From positions 1 through 64,000 of the forward strand of contig NZ_PCPR01000024.1 of the NCBI RefSeq assembly GCF_002979775.1: DNA of 64,000 nucleotides. The letters are read 5' to 3'. How positions within the stretch are numbered: the stretch's first letter is position 1; the number at the start of each line of letters is the position of its first letter. The stretch is from Arthrobacter sp. MYb23 (GTDB taxonomy: Bacteria; Actinomycetota; Actinomycetes; Actinomycetales; Micrococcaceae). Positions 41,574-50,514 of this stretch are shown one piece after another. The notes below the pieces were generated by a model. That model made no database searches. It had not been told where the DNA came from and saw only the letters and a list, made by a program, of their open reading frames with translations. The translations under genes were made by a program, and so were the position numbers.

Positions 41574-42557
41574 ATGGGGGATTCCAAGCGGCGGCCGTTG
41601 GCCGGCCGGCGGTCAGTGCTGCTTGGAATGGCAGGATTGGCTTCTGCGGCACTATCGGCATGCGCGAACAGCGGAAGCCCGGCCGTACCTACAGCCTCCG
41701 GGACGGAGCCGGCCATGGGAAATGCGCCAGTAACTGGGCCGGCCACGCCACCTCCTTCCATCGCTGCCAGGTCCAGTGAGCAGGCGGCGGCCGCCCTCGC
41801 ACCGGCGGGACCGTCCACGGGACCGTCCACGGGACCGTCCGCGCCGCCGGCAGCTCCCGGCAAGGAGCAGGTGCTGGCCGAGTTCGCTGGACGGAACCCC
41901 AAAGAATGGGGGCTGCACGTGACGGGGGTGGTGAATCGTTCAGCCTCCGCCAAAGTTGCGTTGACCTTTGATGCGTGTGGAGGTCATGGAGGCACAGGGT
42001 GCGATCACACACTCTTGCAAACTCTTCGTCGGCTCAATGTCCCTGCAACGTTGTTCGTCAACAGCCGATGGATTCACGCCAACCCAGGGTTGTTCGCAGA
42101 ACTGGCCGCTGATCCGCTGTTCGAACTCGCCAATCACGGCACCGCTCACCTGCCCCTGTCAGTGAACGGCAAGTCCGCTTACGGCATCCAGGGGACCGCT
42201 TCTGTTGCGGCTGCTTACGATGAAGTGATGGGCAACCAGCAGATCCTGCAGGAACTCACCGGAAGGGTCGCGCAGTTCTTTCGTCCAGGAACTGCGTTCT
42301 ACGACGACGTCGCGGTGGACATGACGCGAAGGCTCGGTATGCTGCCGGTCAACTTCACTGTTAATGGCGACGGCGGTGCCACCTACTCGGCGGCCACCGT
42401 TGCCGCCGAGGTGGGGCGGGCCGCGGCCGGTGACATCGTGATCTCGCACTTCAACAGGCCGGCCGCAGGCACAGCTGGCGGATATGCGCGAGCCTTGCCG
42501 CGGCTTCTCGATCATGGAGTCTCGTTTGGCCGCCTGGGGGACGTCTTGACGCCGTAA
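41574..42557 (+). CDS. polysaccharide deacetylase family lipoprotein
   Basis: The 327-residue protein has a twin-arginine-like signal (RRPLAGRRSVLLG) ending in the lipobox ALSAC at ~30. A Pro/Gly/Thr linker with a triplicated GPST unit follows, then a NodB-type carbohydrate esterase domain. Visible motifs are LTFDACGG (catalytic Asp), ANHGTAHLPLS (metal-binding His pair), FRPGTAFYDD and a late GDIVISHFNRP with the motif-5 His. It would N- or O-deacetylate a cell-wall or extracellular glycan. AAGGAC precedes the ATG. Confidence 0.88.
   Translation: MGDSKRRPLAGRRSVLLGMAGLASAALSACANSGSPAVPTASGTEPAMGNAPVTGPATPPPSIAARSSEQAAAALAPAGPSTGPSTGPSAPPAAPGKEQVLAEFAGRNPKEWGLHVTGVVNRSASAKVALTFDACGGHGGTGCDHTLLQTLRRLNVPATLFVNSRWIHANPGLFAELAADPLFELANHGTAHLPLSVNGKSAYGIQGTASVAAAYDEVMGNQQILQELTGRVAQFFRPGTAFYDDVAVDMTRRLGMLPVNFTVNGDGGATYSAATVAAEVGRAAAGDIVISHFNRPAAGTAGGYARALPRLLDHGVSFGRLGDVLTP
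41807..41842 (+). repeat. three 12-bp tandem units in the deacetylase linker
   Basis: GGGACCGTCCAC at 41807, 41819 and 41831 (last copy with one change), encoding GPST-GPST-GPSA. Confidence 0.85.
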
Positions 42558-42565
42558 CACTCCTT

Positions 42566-42595
42566 TTGACCCTGCTTTGCCAATGCGACTAGAAT
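42566..42595 (+). promoter_or_regulatory. rpsA promoter
   Basis: TTGACC (42566-42571), 18-bp spacer, TAGAAT (42590-42595): the best sigma-70-like promoter in the window. It gives a leader of about 140 nt before the rpsA ATG. Confidence 0.75.
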
Positions 42596-42601
42596 AAACG
42601 G

Positions 42602-42741
42602 GCGTGTACTACGTGCATGCATCCATTTTGTATTAATCCACAAATCAGGATGACCCGGTAATTTGCCGTGTTCTGCCGTCCGGACCCGGACGGCAGCGGT
42701 TTGCCTGACCGACTAACTATCCACAACGGAGCCCCTACTAC
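42602..42741 (+). promoter_or_regulatory. structured 5' leader of rpsA
   Basis: The leader has a stable hairpin (42673-42681 with 42688-42696, 9 bp, 6-nt loop; alternative 10-bp stem with 2-nt loop) about 45 nt before the ATG and an AT-rich, S1-friendly single-stranded patch (42620-42665). S1 autoregulation through its leader is known in Escherichia coli; here it is inference. Confidence 0.5.
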
Positions 42742-44220
42742 ATGACCATCACCTCCACCGAGAAGCCCGGTACCCCCGTAGTCGCCATTAACGACATCGG
42801 TACCGCTGAGGACTTCCTCGCAGCTGTCGACGCCACCATCAAGTACTTCAACGACGGAGATCTCGTCGAAGGTACCGTCGTCAAGGTCGACCGCGACGAA
42901 GTTCTGCTCGACATCGGTTACAAGACCGAAGGTGTCATCCCTTCCCGCGAGCTTTCCATCAAGCACGATGTTGATCCCGGTGACGTCGTCGCCGTTGGCG
43001 ATCAGGTCGAAGCTTTGGTTCTCACCAAGGAAGACAAAGAAGGCCGTCTGATCCTCTCCAAGAAACGCGCTCAGTACGAGCGTGCCTGGGGCGACATCGA
43101 GAAGGTCAAGGAAGAAGACGGTGTCGTTACCGGTACCGTCATCGAGGTTGTCAAGGGTGGCCTCATCCTGGACATCGGCCTGCGTGGCTTCCTGCCCGCA
43201 TCCCTCGTCGAGATGCGTCGCGTCCGCGACCTCGCTCCGTACATCGGTCAGCAGATCGAAGCCAAGATCATCGAGCTGGACAAGAACCGCAACAACGTTG
43301 TTCTGTCCCGCCGTGCATGGCTCGAGCAGACTCAGTCCGAGGTTCGCTCCACGTTCCTCAACAAGCTGGAAAAGGGCCAGGTTCGTCCGGGCGTTGTTTC
43401 CTCCATCGTCAACTTCGGTGCATTCGTGGACCTGGGCGGCGTAGACGGCCTCGTTCACGTTTCCGAGCTGTCCTGGAAGCACATCGACCACCCGTCCGAG
43501 GTTGTCGAGGTTGGCCAGGAAGTCACCGTCGAGGTCCTCGAAGTGGATCTGGACCGCGAGCGTGTCTCCCTGTCGCTCAAGGCTACGCAGGAAGATCCGT
43601 GGCAGACCTTCGCCCGCACCCACGCCCTCGGCCAGGTTGTTCCGGGTAAGGTCACCAAGCTGGTTCCGTTCGGTGCGTTCGTTCGCGTCGAAGACGGCAT
43701 CGAAGGCCTCGTTCACATCTCCGAGCTGGCAGTCCGCCACGTTGAGCTCGCCGAGCAGGTTGTCTCCGTTGGCGACGAACTGTTCGTCAAGGTCATCGAC
43801 ATCGACCTCGAGCGTCGCCGTATCTCCCTCTCCCTCAAGCAGGCTAACGAGGGCGTTGACGCTGACAGCACCGAGTTCGATCCCGCTCTGTACGGCATGG
43901 CCGCTGAGTACGACGAAGAGGGCAACTACAAGTACCCCGAGGGCTTCGACCCCGAGTCGAACGAATGGCTCGAGGGCTACGAGACCCAGCGCGCCGCTTG
44001 GGAGCAGCAGTACGCTGACGCCCAGACCCGCTGGGAAGCTCACAAGAAGCAGGTTGCCCAGCACGCTGCTGACGACGCTGCTGCTGCAACGTCCGGTGAG
44101 AGCGATTCCGGCACCACGAGCTACTCCTCGGAGCCGGCTGCTGCTGAGTCCAACGCTGGTGGTACCTTGGCGTCCGACGAAGCACTCGCCGCATTGCGTG
44201 AGAAGCTGACCGGCAACTAA
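42742..44220 (+). CDS. rpsA: 30S ribosomal protein S1
   Basis: The 492-residue protein has four S1 RNA-binding repeats (starting near residues 34, 120, 205 and 290, each with a GAFVxx or GVIPxRELS-type core such as VNFGAFVDLGGVDGLVHVSELS). An acidic, Ala/Gln-rich C-terminal tail follows. Four repeats are usual for actinobacterial S1, against six in E. coli. It binds mRNA on the 30S subunit; in a genome rich in leaderless mRNAs its importance may differ between transcripts. Strong promoter upstream and strong terminator downstream make it a monocistronic unit. Confidence 0.97.
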   Translation: MTITSTEKPGTPVVAINDIGTAEDFLAAVDATIKYFNDGDLVEGTVVKVDRDEVLLDIGYKTEGVIPSRELSIKHDVDPGDVVAVGDQVEALVLTKEDKEGRLILSKKRAQYERAWGDIEKVKEEDGVVTGTVIEVVKGGLILDIGLRGFLPASLVEMRRVRDLAPYIGQQIEAKIIELDKNRNNVVLSRRAWLEQTQSEVRSTFLNKLEKGQVRPGVVSSIVNFGAFVDLGGVDGLVHVSELSWKHIDHPSEVVEVGQEVTVEVLEVDLDRERVSLSLKATQEDPWQTFARTHALGQVVPGKVTKLVPFGAFVRVEDGIEGLVHISELAVRHVELAEQVVSVGDELFVKVIDIDLERRRISLSLKQANEGVDADSTEFDPALYGMAAEYDEEGNYKYPEGFDPESNEWLEGYETQRAAWEQQYADAQTRWEAHKKQVAQHAADDAAAATSGESDSGTTSYSSEPAAAESNAGGTLASDEALAALREKLTGN

Positions 44221-44256
44221 TTCCGCCTCCCTCACGGGATGTGCTGAATAGCCAAA

Positions 44257-44292
44257 GAAGGACCCCTGCCTCCGGGCAGGGGTCCTTCTGTT
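44257..44292 (+). terminator. intrinsic terminator of rpsA
   Basis: A 14-bp perfect stem (44257-44270 with 44275-44288), 4-nt TCCG loop, followed by TGTTTT. Confidence 0.92.
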
Positions 44293-44322
44293 TTATGTCG
44301 TCTTCATGCGGTGTGGAACTAC

Positions 44323-45012
44323 TCAGAGGGGGACGTCTACCCACTCTGTTCCTTGGGGCCGCAGCTCAAGGTTTCCCGCCGTCAGGGAAGCCAGCCTGGT
44401 ACGGGCCTCGGAGAGGGTGGCTGCATCGTCAGGCAAGGCGATGCGAAGAATCGTGTGCTGGGGTTCGTATCCGGTCTCCGCCATCACGTACCCGGCATTG
44501 CGAAGTTCGTTTTCCAAGCGTCCGGCCCCGGCATGGGGGACATCGACGGCGCACAGCCGTAATCTTCGCCGCTGCACCAACCGCACCAGATCCAGGGCGG
44601 CGGAGACCGATTCCGAATAGGCGCGGACCAGTCCGCCCGCGCCCAGGAGGATCCCACCGAAATAACGTACGACGACGACGCTTACGTCGCTGAGGTCCGT
44701 CACCCCGGGCGATGTCTCGCGTTTGACGAGTGCCTCCAGCATGGGGATGCCCGCGGTACCTGAGGGTTCCCCGTCGTCATTGGAGCGTTGAATCATCCGG
44801 TCCGCGCCGATGACGAAGGCTGAACAGTGGTGCCGGGCGTCGTGGAATTCACGCCGCAGGTTCGACACCAGGGAACGGGCAGTGTCCTCGTCGGGGGAGC
44901 GCCTCAGAACAGTGATGAAGCGCGAGCGGCGGATCTCCAGTTCGTGGCGAAAATCGGAGCCCGCAGCGAGGGTCGTATAACTGGTGGCGCGGCTGACATC
45001 CTCAATTTCCAC
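44323..45012 (-). CDS. YigZ/IMPACT family protein
   Basis: The 229-residue protein has the UPF0029 N-terminal domain: SRFITVLRR, then the signature DDGEPSGTAGIPMLE and VVVVRYFGGILLGAGGLVRAY split around residue 110, followed by the DUF1949-type C-terminal domain. The family is conserved; eukaryotic IMPACT regulates Gcn2, the bacterial role is unclear. GTG 45012 lies exactly 6 nt behind TAGACT. Divergent from coaE, 22 nt apart. Confidence 0.9.
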   Translation of the reverse strand: MEIEDVSRATSYTTLAAGSDFRHELEIRRSRFITVLRRSPDEDTARSLVSNLRREFHDARHHCSAFVIGADRMIQRSNDDGEPSGTAGIPMLEALVKRETSPGVTDLSDVSVVVVRYFGGILLGAGGLVRAYSESVSAALDLVRLVQRRRLRLCAVDVPHAGAGRLENELRNAGYVMAETGYEPQHTILRIALPDDAATLSEARTRLASLTAGNLELRPQGTEWVDVPL

Positions 45013-45018
45013 CGCTTC

Positions 45019-45028
45019 AGTCTAGTGT
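45019..45028. promoter_or_regulatory. overlapping divergent -10 elements of yigZ-like gene and coaE
   Basis: TAGACT (minus, 45019-45024) and TAGTGT (plus, 45023-45028) share the central TA, and each is exactly 6 nt from its start codon (GTG 45012, GTG 45035). The two leaderless genes cannot fire both promoters at the same moment. Confidence 0.65.
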
Positions 45029-45034
45029 TGAGGG

Positions 45035-45703
45035 GTGCTGAAGATCGGGCTGACAGGCGGTATCGCCTCAGGAAAATCATTGGTGGCGTCGAGGCTGCAG
45101 GAATTGGGTGCAATCCTCGTGGACGCGGACGTTATAGCGCGGCAGGTAGTGGAGCCGGGTACTCCGGGACTGGACCGTGTGGTGAAGGCGTTCGGGCCTG
45201 GCATCCTCGACGACGACGGTCGGCTTGACCGGCCCAAGCTCGGGGCCATCGTTTTCCAGGACCCCGCCCAACGAGACGTTCTCAACAGCATCGTCCATCC
45301 GCTGGTCCGCGAGGTAGCCGGCGCAATGGTGTCAGGTGCCGGCGACATCGTGGTCCAGGACATTCCTCTGCTTGTCGAAACCGGGCAGGGCGGCAATTTC
45401 CACTTGGTGGTGGTGGTTGATGCCCCGGACGATGTCCGCCTTCAACGCATGGTGGAGTTTCGACGGATGAGCACGGAGGACGCGTTGGCCCGCATGGCCT
45501 CGCAGGCCACTCGCGCAGAACGCAATGACGCCGCCGACGTTGTCCTGGATAACTCCGGAACCCGGGAAGAGTTGCTCGCTGCTGTGGACGCTCTGTGGGA
45601 GCACCGACTGGTGCCCTTGGCAAATAGCCTCCACCACAACTCCAAGGCTCCGCGCGATACCGGGCCTGTCAGCCCGCACAACCCGATCCCGCCCAGTGGC
45701 TGA
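45035..45703 (+). CDS. coaE: dephospho-CoA kinase
   Basis: The 222-residue P-loop kinase carries out the last step of coenzyme A synthesis. Walker A is LTGGIASGKS, then LGAILVDADVIARQVVEPG, FQDPAQRDVLNSIVHPLVR and VVDAPDDVRLQRMVEFRRM (lid). The final ~20 residues are a dispensable-looking Pro/Asn-rich tail. GTG start 6 nt behind a TAGTGT -10. Confidence 0.95.
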   Translation: MLKIGLTGGIASGKSLVASRLQELGAILVDADVIARQVVEPGTPGLDRVVKAFGPGILDDDGRLDRPKLGAIVFQDPAQRDVLNSIVHPLVREVAGAMVSGAGDIVVQDIPLLVETGQGGNFHLVVVVDAPDDVRLQRMVEFRRMSTEDALARMASQATRAERNDAADVVLDNSGTREELLAAVDALWEHRLVPLANSLHHNSKAPRDTGPVSPHNPIPPSG

Positions 45704-45824
45704 AACGGTTCCACGTTGCCTGGCCGCTCATGAATGAGTGGGCCAAACGCGCAAGCTGCGTGCCGCCGTCGTAATTGTCTTCCGCTCAAGGCAAACGCGG
45801 ACAGTAGCTGTCCTGGGTCGGGGG

Positions 45825-45830
45825 TAGATT
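45825..45830 (+). promoter_or_regulatory. -10 element of leaderless uvrB
   Basis: TAGATT is followed by 6 nt and ATG 45837. No SOS-box-like palindrome was seen in front. Confidence 0.55.
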
Positions 45831-45836
45831 TGTTGT

Positions 45837-47936
45837 ATGAGCCTTGCCCAGGAAATCAACCGTGTCGTCGCGCCGTTCGAAGTGATCAGCGAGTTCAAGC
45901 CCGCCGGTGATCAGCCGGCTGCCATAGCCGAGCTGACAGAGCGCATCAACAACGGTGAAAAAGACGTCGTGCTCCTCGGCGCCACTGGTACGGGTAAGAG
46001 TGCCACCACGGCGTGGCTCATCGAACAGGTCCAGCGTCCCACCCTGGTAATGGTCCAGAACAAGACTCTTGCCGCGCAGCTGGCCAATGAATTCAGGGAG
46101 CTGCTGCCCAACAACGCAGTGGAATACTTTGTCTCCTACTACGACTACTACCAGCCCGAGGCATACGTAGCCCAGACGGATACCTTCATTGAGAAAGATT
46201 CCTCCATCAATGAGGAAGTCGAAAGACTCCGGCACTCGGCCACCAACGCCCTGCTGACCCGGCGCGACGTCATCGTGGTGGCCACGGTGTCCTGCATCTA
46301 CGGCCTGGGCACGCCTGAAGAGTACATCGCGGGCATGGTGACGCTCCGCAAGGGTGCGGAAATGAACCGCGACCACCTCCTGCGGAAGTTCGTCTCCATG
46401 CAGTACGCCCGGAATGACATGGACTTCCACCGGGGCACGTTCCGGGTCCGCGGCGACACCGTGGAGATCATTCCGATGTACGAGGAACTGGCCATCAGGA
46501 TCGAATTCTTCGGTGACGAAATCGAGAATATTCAGACGCTCCACCCCCTCACCGGCGAGGTACTGCGGGACGAAGAAGAGATGTACGTCTTCCCGGCGTC
46601 GCACTACGTGGCTGGCCCTGAGCGCATGGCCCGGGCCATCAAGCGGATCGAGGACGAACTTGCTGACCGTCTGAAGGTCCTCGAAGGCCAAGGAAAACTT
46701 GTGGAAGCACAGCGGCTCCGGATGCGCACCACATACGACCTCGAAATGATGCAGCAGATGGGTTTCTGCAACGGCATCGAGAACTACTCCGTCCACATCG
46801 ATGGCCGCGAAGCGGGAACAGCGCCACACTGTCTGATCGACTACTTCCCGGACGACTTCCTCCTGGTGGTGGACGAATCGCATGTGACCATTCCGCAGAT
46901 CGGCGCCATGTACGAGGGCGATATGTCCCGTAAGAGGAACCTCGTGGACTTCGGTTTCCGCCTACCCTCTGCCATGGACAACCGACCGCTGAAATGGGAT
47001 GAATTCCTGGAACGCATCGGCCAGACCGTGTACCTTTCCGCAACCCCGGGCAAGTACGAGCTCGGTAAAGCGGATGGCTATGTGCAGCAAATCATTCGTC
47101 CCACCGGCCTCATTGATCCCGAGGTGGTGGTCAAGCCCACCAAGGGACAAATTGACGATCTTCTCGGGGAAATCAGGACCCGCACGGAAAAGAATGAACG
47201 CGTTCTTGTCACCACGTTGACCAAGCGCATGGCGGAGGACCTCACGGACTACCTGGTGGGTCATGGCGTGAAGGTGGAGTATCTGCACTCCGACGTCGAT
47301 ACTCTGCGGCGGGTGGAACTGCTCCGGGAACTCCGGATGGGCGTTTTTGATGTCCTGGTGGGCATCAACCTGCTCCGCGAAGGTTTGGACCTTCCCGAGG
47401 TTTCCCTTGTCAGCATCCTGGATGCGGACAAGGAAGGCTTCCTGCGTTCCTCCACTTCCCTGATCCAGACCATCGGCCGTGCCGCCCGTAACGTCTCGGG
47501 TCAGGTACATATGTACGCGGACAGGATCACCGACTCCATGGCCCATGCCATTGAGGAGACCAACCGCCGCCGCGCCATCCAGGTGCAGTACAACACCGAC
47601 CACGGCATAGACCCCCAGCCGTTGCGCAAGAAGATCGCAGACATCACCGATCAACTGGCCAAGGAAGACGCAGACACCCAGGAGCTGCTCAACAACAACC
47701 GGCTGGCCAAGGGTGGCAAGCGCGGTAAGACGGCCGCAAAGGGTGCGGCCACGGTTCGCCAGGACGGGCTCGCCGCAGCTCCCGCTGAAGACCTTGTTGG
47801 CCTCATTGAACAACTGACCGAACAAATGCACGGGGCGGCTGCTGAACTGCAGTTCGAAGTCGCCGCCCGGATCCGTGATGAAGTCAAGGAGCTGAAGCGC
47901 GAATTACGCCAGATGCAGTCTGCCGGGCACGCCTAA
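45837..47936 (+). CDS. uvrB: excinuclease ABC subunit B
   Basis: The 699-residue helicase-like subunit of nucleotide excision repair has Walker A GATGTGKSATTAWL at ~49, the beta-hairpin YYDYYQPEAYV region, DESHVTIPQIGAMY (motif II), LREGLDLPEVSLVSILDADKEG and QTIGRAARN (motif VI). A C-terminal UVR motif (AAELQFEVAARIRDEVKEL) contacts UvrC. Full length. Start supported by a leaderless promoter. terC follows 167 nt later behind a riboswitch. Confidence 0.98.
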   Translation: MSLAQEINRVVAPFEVISEFKPAGDQPAAIAELTERINNGEKDVVLLGATGTGKSATTAWLIEQVQRPTLVMVQNKTLAAQLANEFRELLPNNAVEYFVSYYDYYQPEAYVAQTDTFIEKDSSINEEVERLRHSATNALLTRRDVIVVATVSCIYGLGTPEEYIAGMVTLRKGAEMNRDHLLRKFVSMQYARNDMDFHRGTFRVRGDTVEIIPMYEELAIRIEFFGDEIENIQTLHPLTGEVLRDEEEMYVFPASHYVAGPERMARAIKRIEDELADRLKVLEGQGKLVEAQRLRMRTTYDLEMMQQMGFCNGIENYSVHIDGREAGTAPHCLIDYFPDDFLLVVDESHVTIPQIGAMYEGDMSRKRNLVDFGFRLPSAMDNRPLKWDEFLERIGQTVYLSATPGKYELGKADGYVQQIIRPTGLIDPEVVVKPTKGQIDDLLGEIRTRTEKNERVLVTTLTKRMAEDLTDYLVGHGVKVEYLHSDVDTLRRVELLRELRMGVFDVLVGINLLREGLDLPEVSLVSILDADKEGFLRSSTSLIQTIGRAARNVSGQVHMYADRITDSMAHAIEETNRRRAIQVQYNTDHGIDPQPLRKKIADITDQLAKEDADTQELLNNNRLAKGGKRGKTAAKGAATVRQDGLAAAPAEDLVGLIEQLTEQMHGAAAELQFEVAARIRDEVKELKRELRQMQSAGHA

Positions 47937-47944
47937 GGTAAGGT

Positions 47945-48075
47945 TATGGTCACGTAGGGGAGTATCCCAAGCGCTACGTCCGTCAGCACGCAAGGCACAG
48001 ATGCCTCGCCGGATCTAGCGGGCCGCCAATTTTGCCTTCACCGCACCCTGGCAGGCCGGAGAGACTTACACCGCT
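47945..48075 (+). ncRNA. yybP-ykoY (manganese) riboswitch in front of terC
   Basis: The leader contains the two conserved blocks of this riboswitch class in order: GGGGAGTA (47957-47964), then the GTCCGTCAGCACG segment, and after a variable arm CCGGAGAGAC (48056-48065). In the known structure the GGGGAGUA and CCGGAGA-like loops meet to bind Mn2+. The class commonly precedes terC-family genes. Boundaries are approximate; the expression platform would be the 48066-48103 stretch before the ATG. Confidence 0.85.
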
Positions 48076-48103
48076 TTCCCGTACCCTGCGAAAGGCACCT
48101 TTA

Positions 48104-49132
48104 ATGCAGCTTCCCGTCTGGTTTGAGATCGGCTCCTTTGTCGTTCTCGGAATCATCTTGCTGATCGACCTCCTCTTGGTCGTCAAGCGTCCCCATGAAC
48201 CTTCCATGAAGGAGGCCGGCCTCTGGGTTGGCTTCTACGTAGGACTGGCACTGCTTTTCGCAGTTGCCATGTTCGCCTTCGCCGGCCCTGAGTACGGCGG
48301 TCAGTTCGTTGCTGGTTGGGTCACTGAGTACAGCCTCAGCATCGACAACCTCTTTGTGTTCATCATCATCATGGCCCGCTTCTCGGTGCCCCGTAAGTAC
48401 CAGCAGGAAGTGCTGATGGTGGGCATCATCATCGCGCTGATCCTTCGCGGCATCTTCATCGCCCTGGGTGCCGTTGTGATCGAGCAGTTCAGCTGGGTCT
48501 TCTACATCTTCGGCGCTTTCCTGCTGTGGACCGCCTGGAAGCAGGCCAAGGATTCCGGCGAGGACGAAGAAGAAGGTGCCGAGAACCCCTTGATCGGCCG
48601 CCTCCGCAAGGTCCTGCCGATGTCCGAGAAGTTCGATGGCAACAAGATCCGCACCGTGGTGGACGGCAAGAAGGTCTTCACCCCCATGTTGATCGTCTTC
48701 GTGACCATCGGCTTGACCGACCTCCTGTTCGCCGTTGACTCCATCCCCGCGATCTTCGGCCTGACCCAGAGTGCATTCATCGTGTTTACCGCGAATATCT
48801 TCGCGTTGATGGGCCTGCGTCAGCTGTACTTCCTCCTGGGCGGACTCATGACACGCCTGGTGTACCTCAAGCACGCTCTTTCCGTGATTCTGGCCTTCAT
48901 CGGCGTCAAGCTTGTCCTGCATGCCATGCACGTGAATGAGCTCCCGTTCATCAACGGCGGTCATCACATCGAGTGGGCCCCTGAGATCCCCACCTACGTG
49001 TCCTTGGCTGTCATTGTGGGCACCATCGTCGTAGCTGTTGTGGCCAGCTTGCTGAGCCCGCAAGCACGGCAGGCCAAACTGGATGCCCGGCTCGAGGAAG
49101 ATGCCAAGAAGAGCATGAGCGAGGCAGACTAA
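48104..49132 (+). CDS. TerC-family integral membrane protein (metal exporter)
   Basis: The 342-residue protein has about nine hydrophobic segments. The family motifs are visible: SLSIDNLFVF (first Asp motif), LWTAWKQAK with an acidic cytosolic loop (GEDEEEGAENP), FVTIGLTDLLFAVDSIPAIFG (second Asp motif), and FALMGLRQLYFLLGG. TerC/Alx members export Mn2+ and/or metallate secreted enzymes. The Mn riboswitch upstream supports a role in manganese homeostasis. ATG 48104 begins the conserved N terminus; an earlier in-frame start lies in the riboswitch. Confidence 0.92.
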   Translation: MQLPVWFEIGSFVVLGIILLIDLLLVVKRPHEPSMKEAGLWVGFYVGLALLFAVAMFAFAGPEYGGQFVAGWVTEYSLSIDNLFVFIIIMARFSVPRKYQQEVLMVGIIIALILRGIFIALGAVVIEQFSWVFYIFGAFLLWTAWKQAKDSGEDEEEGAENPLIGRLRKVLPMSEKFDGNKIRTVVDGKKVFTPMLIVFVTIGLTDLLFAVDSIPAIFGLTQSAFIVFTANIFALMGLRQLYFLLGGLMTRLVYLKHALSVILAFIGVKLVLHAMHVNELPFINGGHHIEWAPEIPTYVSLAVIVGTIVVAVVASLLSPQARQAKLDARLEEDAKKSMSEAD

Positions 49133-49149
49133 CGGAACTCCAAAAGTTG

Positions 49150-49155
49150 TAGTCT
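49150..49155 (+). promoter_or_regulatory. -10 element of leaderless MFS gene
   Basis: TAGTCT is followed by 6 nt and GTG 49162. Confidence 0.5.
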
Positions 49156-49161
49156 CGTGAA

Positions 49162-50514
49162 GTGACTACCACTTCTACTACGGCGCTGGACCCGCAACGG
49201 GTTCAGCGCCGTACTGTTTTCCTGCTCAGTTCGGCACAGCTGCTCAGCGGCGTTGGCAATGGGGCCACACTGTCCATCGGGTCCCTGCTGGCCGTGGATT
49301 TATCGGGGTCCGAAGCCTGGGCAGGCTCCATCACCACTGTGCTGACACTTGCTGCAGCAATCGCAGCCCTGCCGCTGGCGAGGTTGGCTGAGGCCCGCGG
49401 CCGGCGCGTAGGACTCGTCACTGGTTTGGTAGCTGCGATGATCGGCGCGCTGCTCATCATCGCGTCAGTAACCGCCCAGTCGTTCGCCTTGCTCTTGTTG
49501 GGCGCGGCGTTCCTCGGCCTGGGTACTGCGGCAAACCTGCAGGCGCGCTTCGCCGCCGTCGACCTCGCCGAACCGGAGCGCCGCGGACGATCATTGTCCA
49601 CAGTGGTCTGGGCCATCACCATCGGAGCTGTGGCCGGACCCAACCTGATTCAGCCCGGAGCCGCAGTAGGTGCGGCACTGGGCCTGCCACCCATCGCCGG
49701 TCCGTTCGTGTTCTCCGCAGTCGGTCTATTACTGGCAGCAGGACTGTTGTTTGCCGGTTTGCGGCCCGATCCGCTGCTGCTGTCCCGCCGTCTGGCCCGT
49801 CAGGTTGATGCCAGCGGTCAGCCGGCAGCACAGCCTGTGCGGGGAACCATTCGATCCGGTCTCCGTGCCGTCCGTTCGTCACCCCGGGCGATGCTGGCGC
49901 TGGCGGCAGTCGTGGCCGCCCACGGCGTCATGGTGGCAGTCATGTCCATGACACCGCTGCATCTTCAACAGCTTCTGGGAGGGTCGCATGCAGGACACCA
50001 TGGCGGAACCACGGACAGCACGGATGCACTGGTGGTTATCGGGCTCACGATTTCCCTCCACATCGCTGGCATGTTTGCCCTATCACCCCTTTGGGGGTGG
50101 CTTACGGACAAGGCCGGACGCTTTCAGACCATTGCCATGGGGCACGGGCTTCTGCTGGTAGCGGTGTTCATCGCAGGGTTCGGCCAGCGTGAGCCTGTGT
50201 TGGTGACCACGGGGTTGATTCTTCTGGGCCTGGGCTGGTCCGCGGCAACCATTGCCGGTTCCACGCTGTTGGCCGAGAGCGTTGAACCCGATCAAAGGGT
50301 CACCGTGCAAGGCGTCTCGGACACCCTGATGGGTGCCGCAGGAGCGCTCGGAGGCGCAACGTCCGGGCTGCTCCTTGCCTGGATCGGCTATCAGGGGCTC
50401 AACATTGCTTCCAGCGTTCTGGCGGCAGCGGTGCTGGCCTTGACGGCCTTAATTGCTGCCCGCCAGCGTACGTCAGCTGTGAGCAGCGGATCGCCGGATG
50501 GCACGTCCACCTAG
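49162..50514 (+). CDS. MFS transporter, probable drug/metabolite exporter
   Basis: The 450-residue protein has 12 hydrophobic segments. It has the MFS loop motif RLAEARGRRVGL between helices 2 and 3 and its weaker repeat WGWLTDKAGRF in the second half. A central loop contains a His-rich patch (GGSHAGHHGG). Substrate unknown. Leaderless start at GTG 49162. Stop codon overlaps that of the convergent hydrolase by 4 bp. Confidence 0.87.
   Translation: MTTTSTTALDPQRVQRRTVFLLSSAQLLSGVGNGATLSIGSLLAVDLSGSEAWAGSITTVLTLAAAIAALPLARLAEARGRRVGLVTGLVAAMIGALLIIASVTAQSFALLLLGAAFLGLGTAANLQARFAAVDLAEPERRGRSLSTVVWAITIGAVAGPNLIQPGAAVGAALGLPPIAGPFVFSAVGLLLAAGLLFAGLRPDPLLLSRRLARQVDASGQPAAQPVRGTIRSGLRAVRSSPRAMLALAAVVAAHGVMVAVMSMTPLHLQQLLGGSHAGHHGGTTDSTDALVVIGLTISLHIAGMFALSPLWGWLTDKAGRFQTIAMGHGLLLVAVFIAGFGQREPVLVTTGLILLGLGWSAATIAGSTLLAESVEPDQRVTVQGVSDTLMGAAGALGGATSGLLLAWIGYQGLNIASSVLAAAVLALTALIAARQRTSAVSSGSPDGTST

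Noticed and set aside
42589..44235. 548-codon minus-strand frame
   Set aside because: Complete antisense of rpsA, produced by its strong codon bias; no protein family recognised.
45786..46883. 365-codon minus-strand frame
   Set aside because: Antisense to the 5' half of uvrB.
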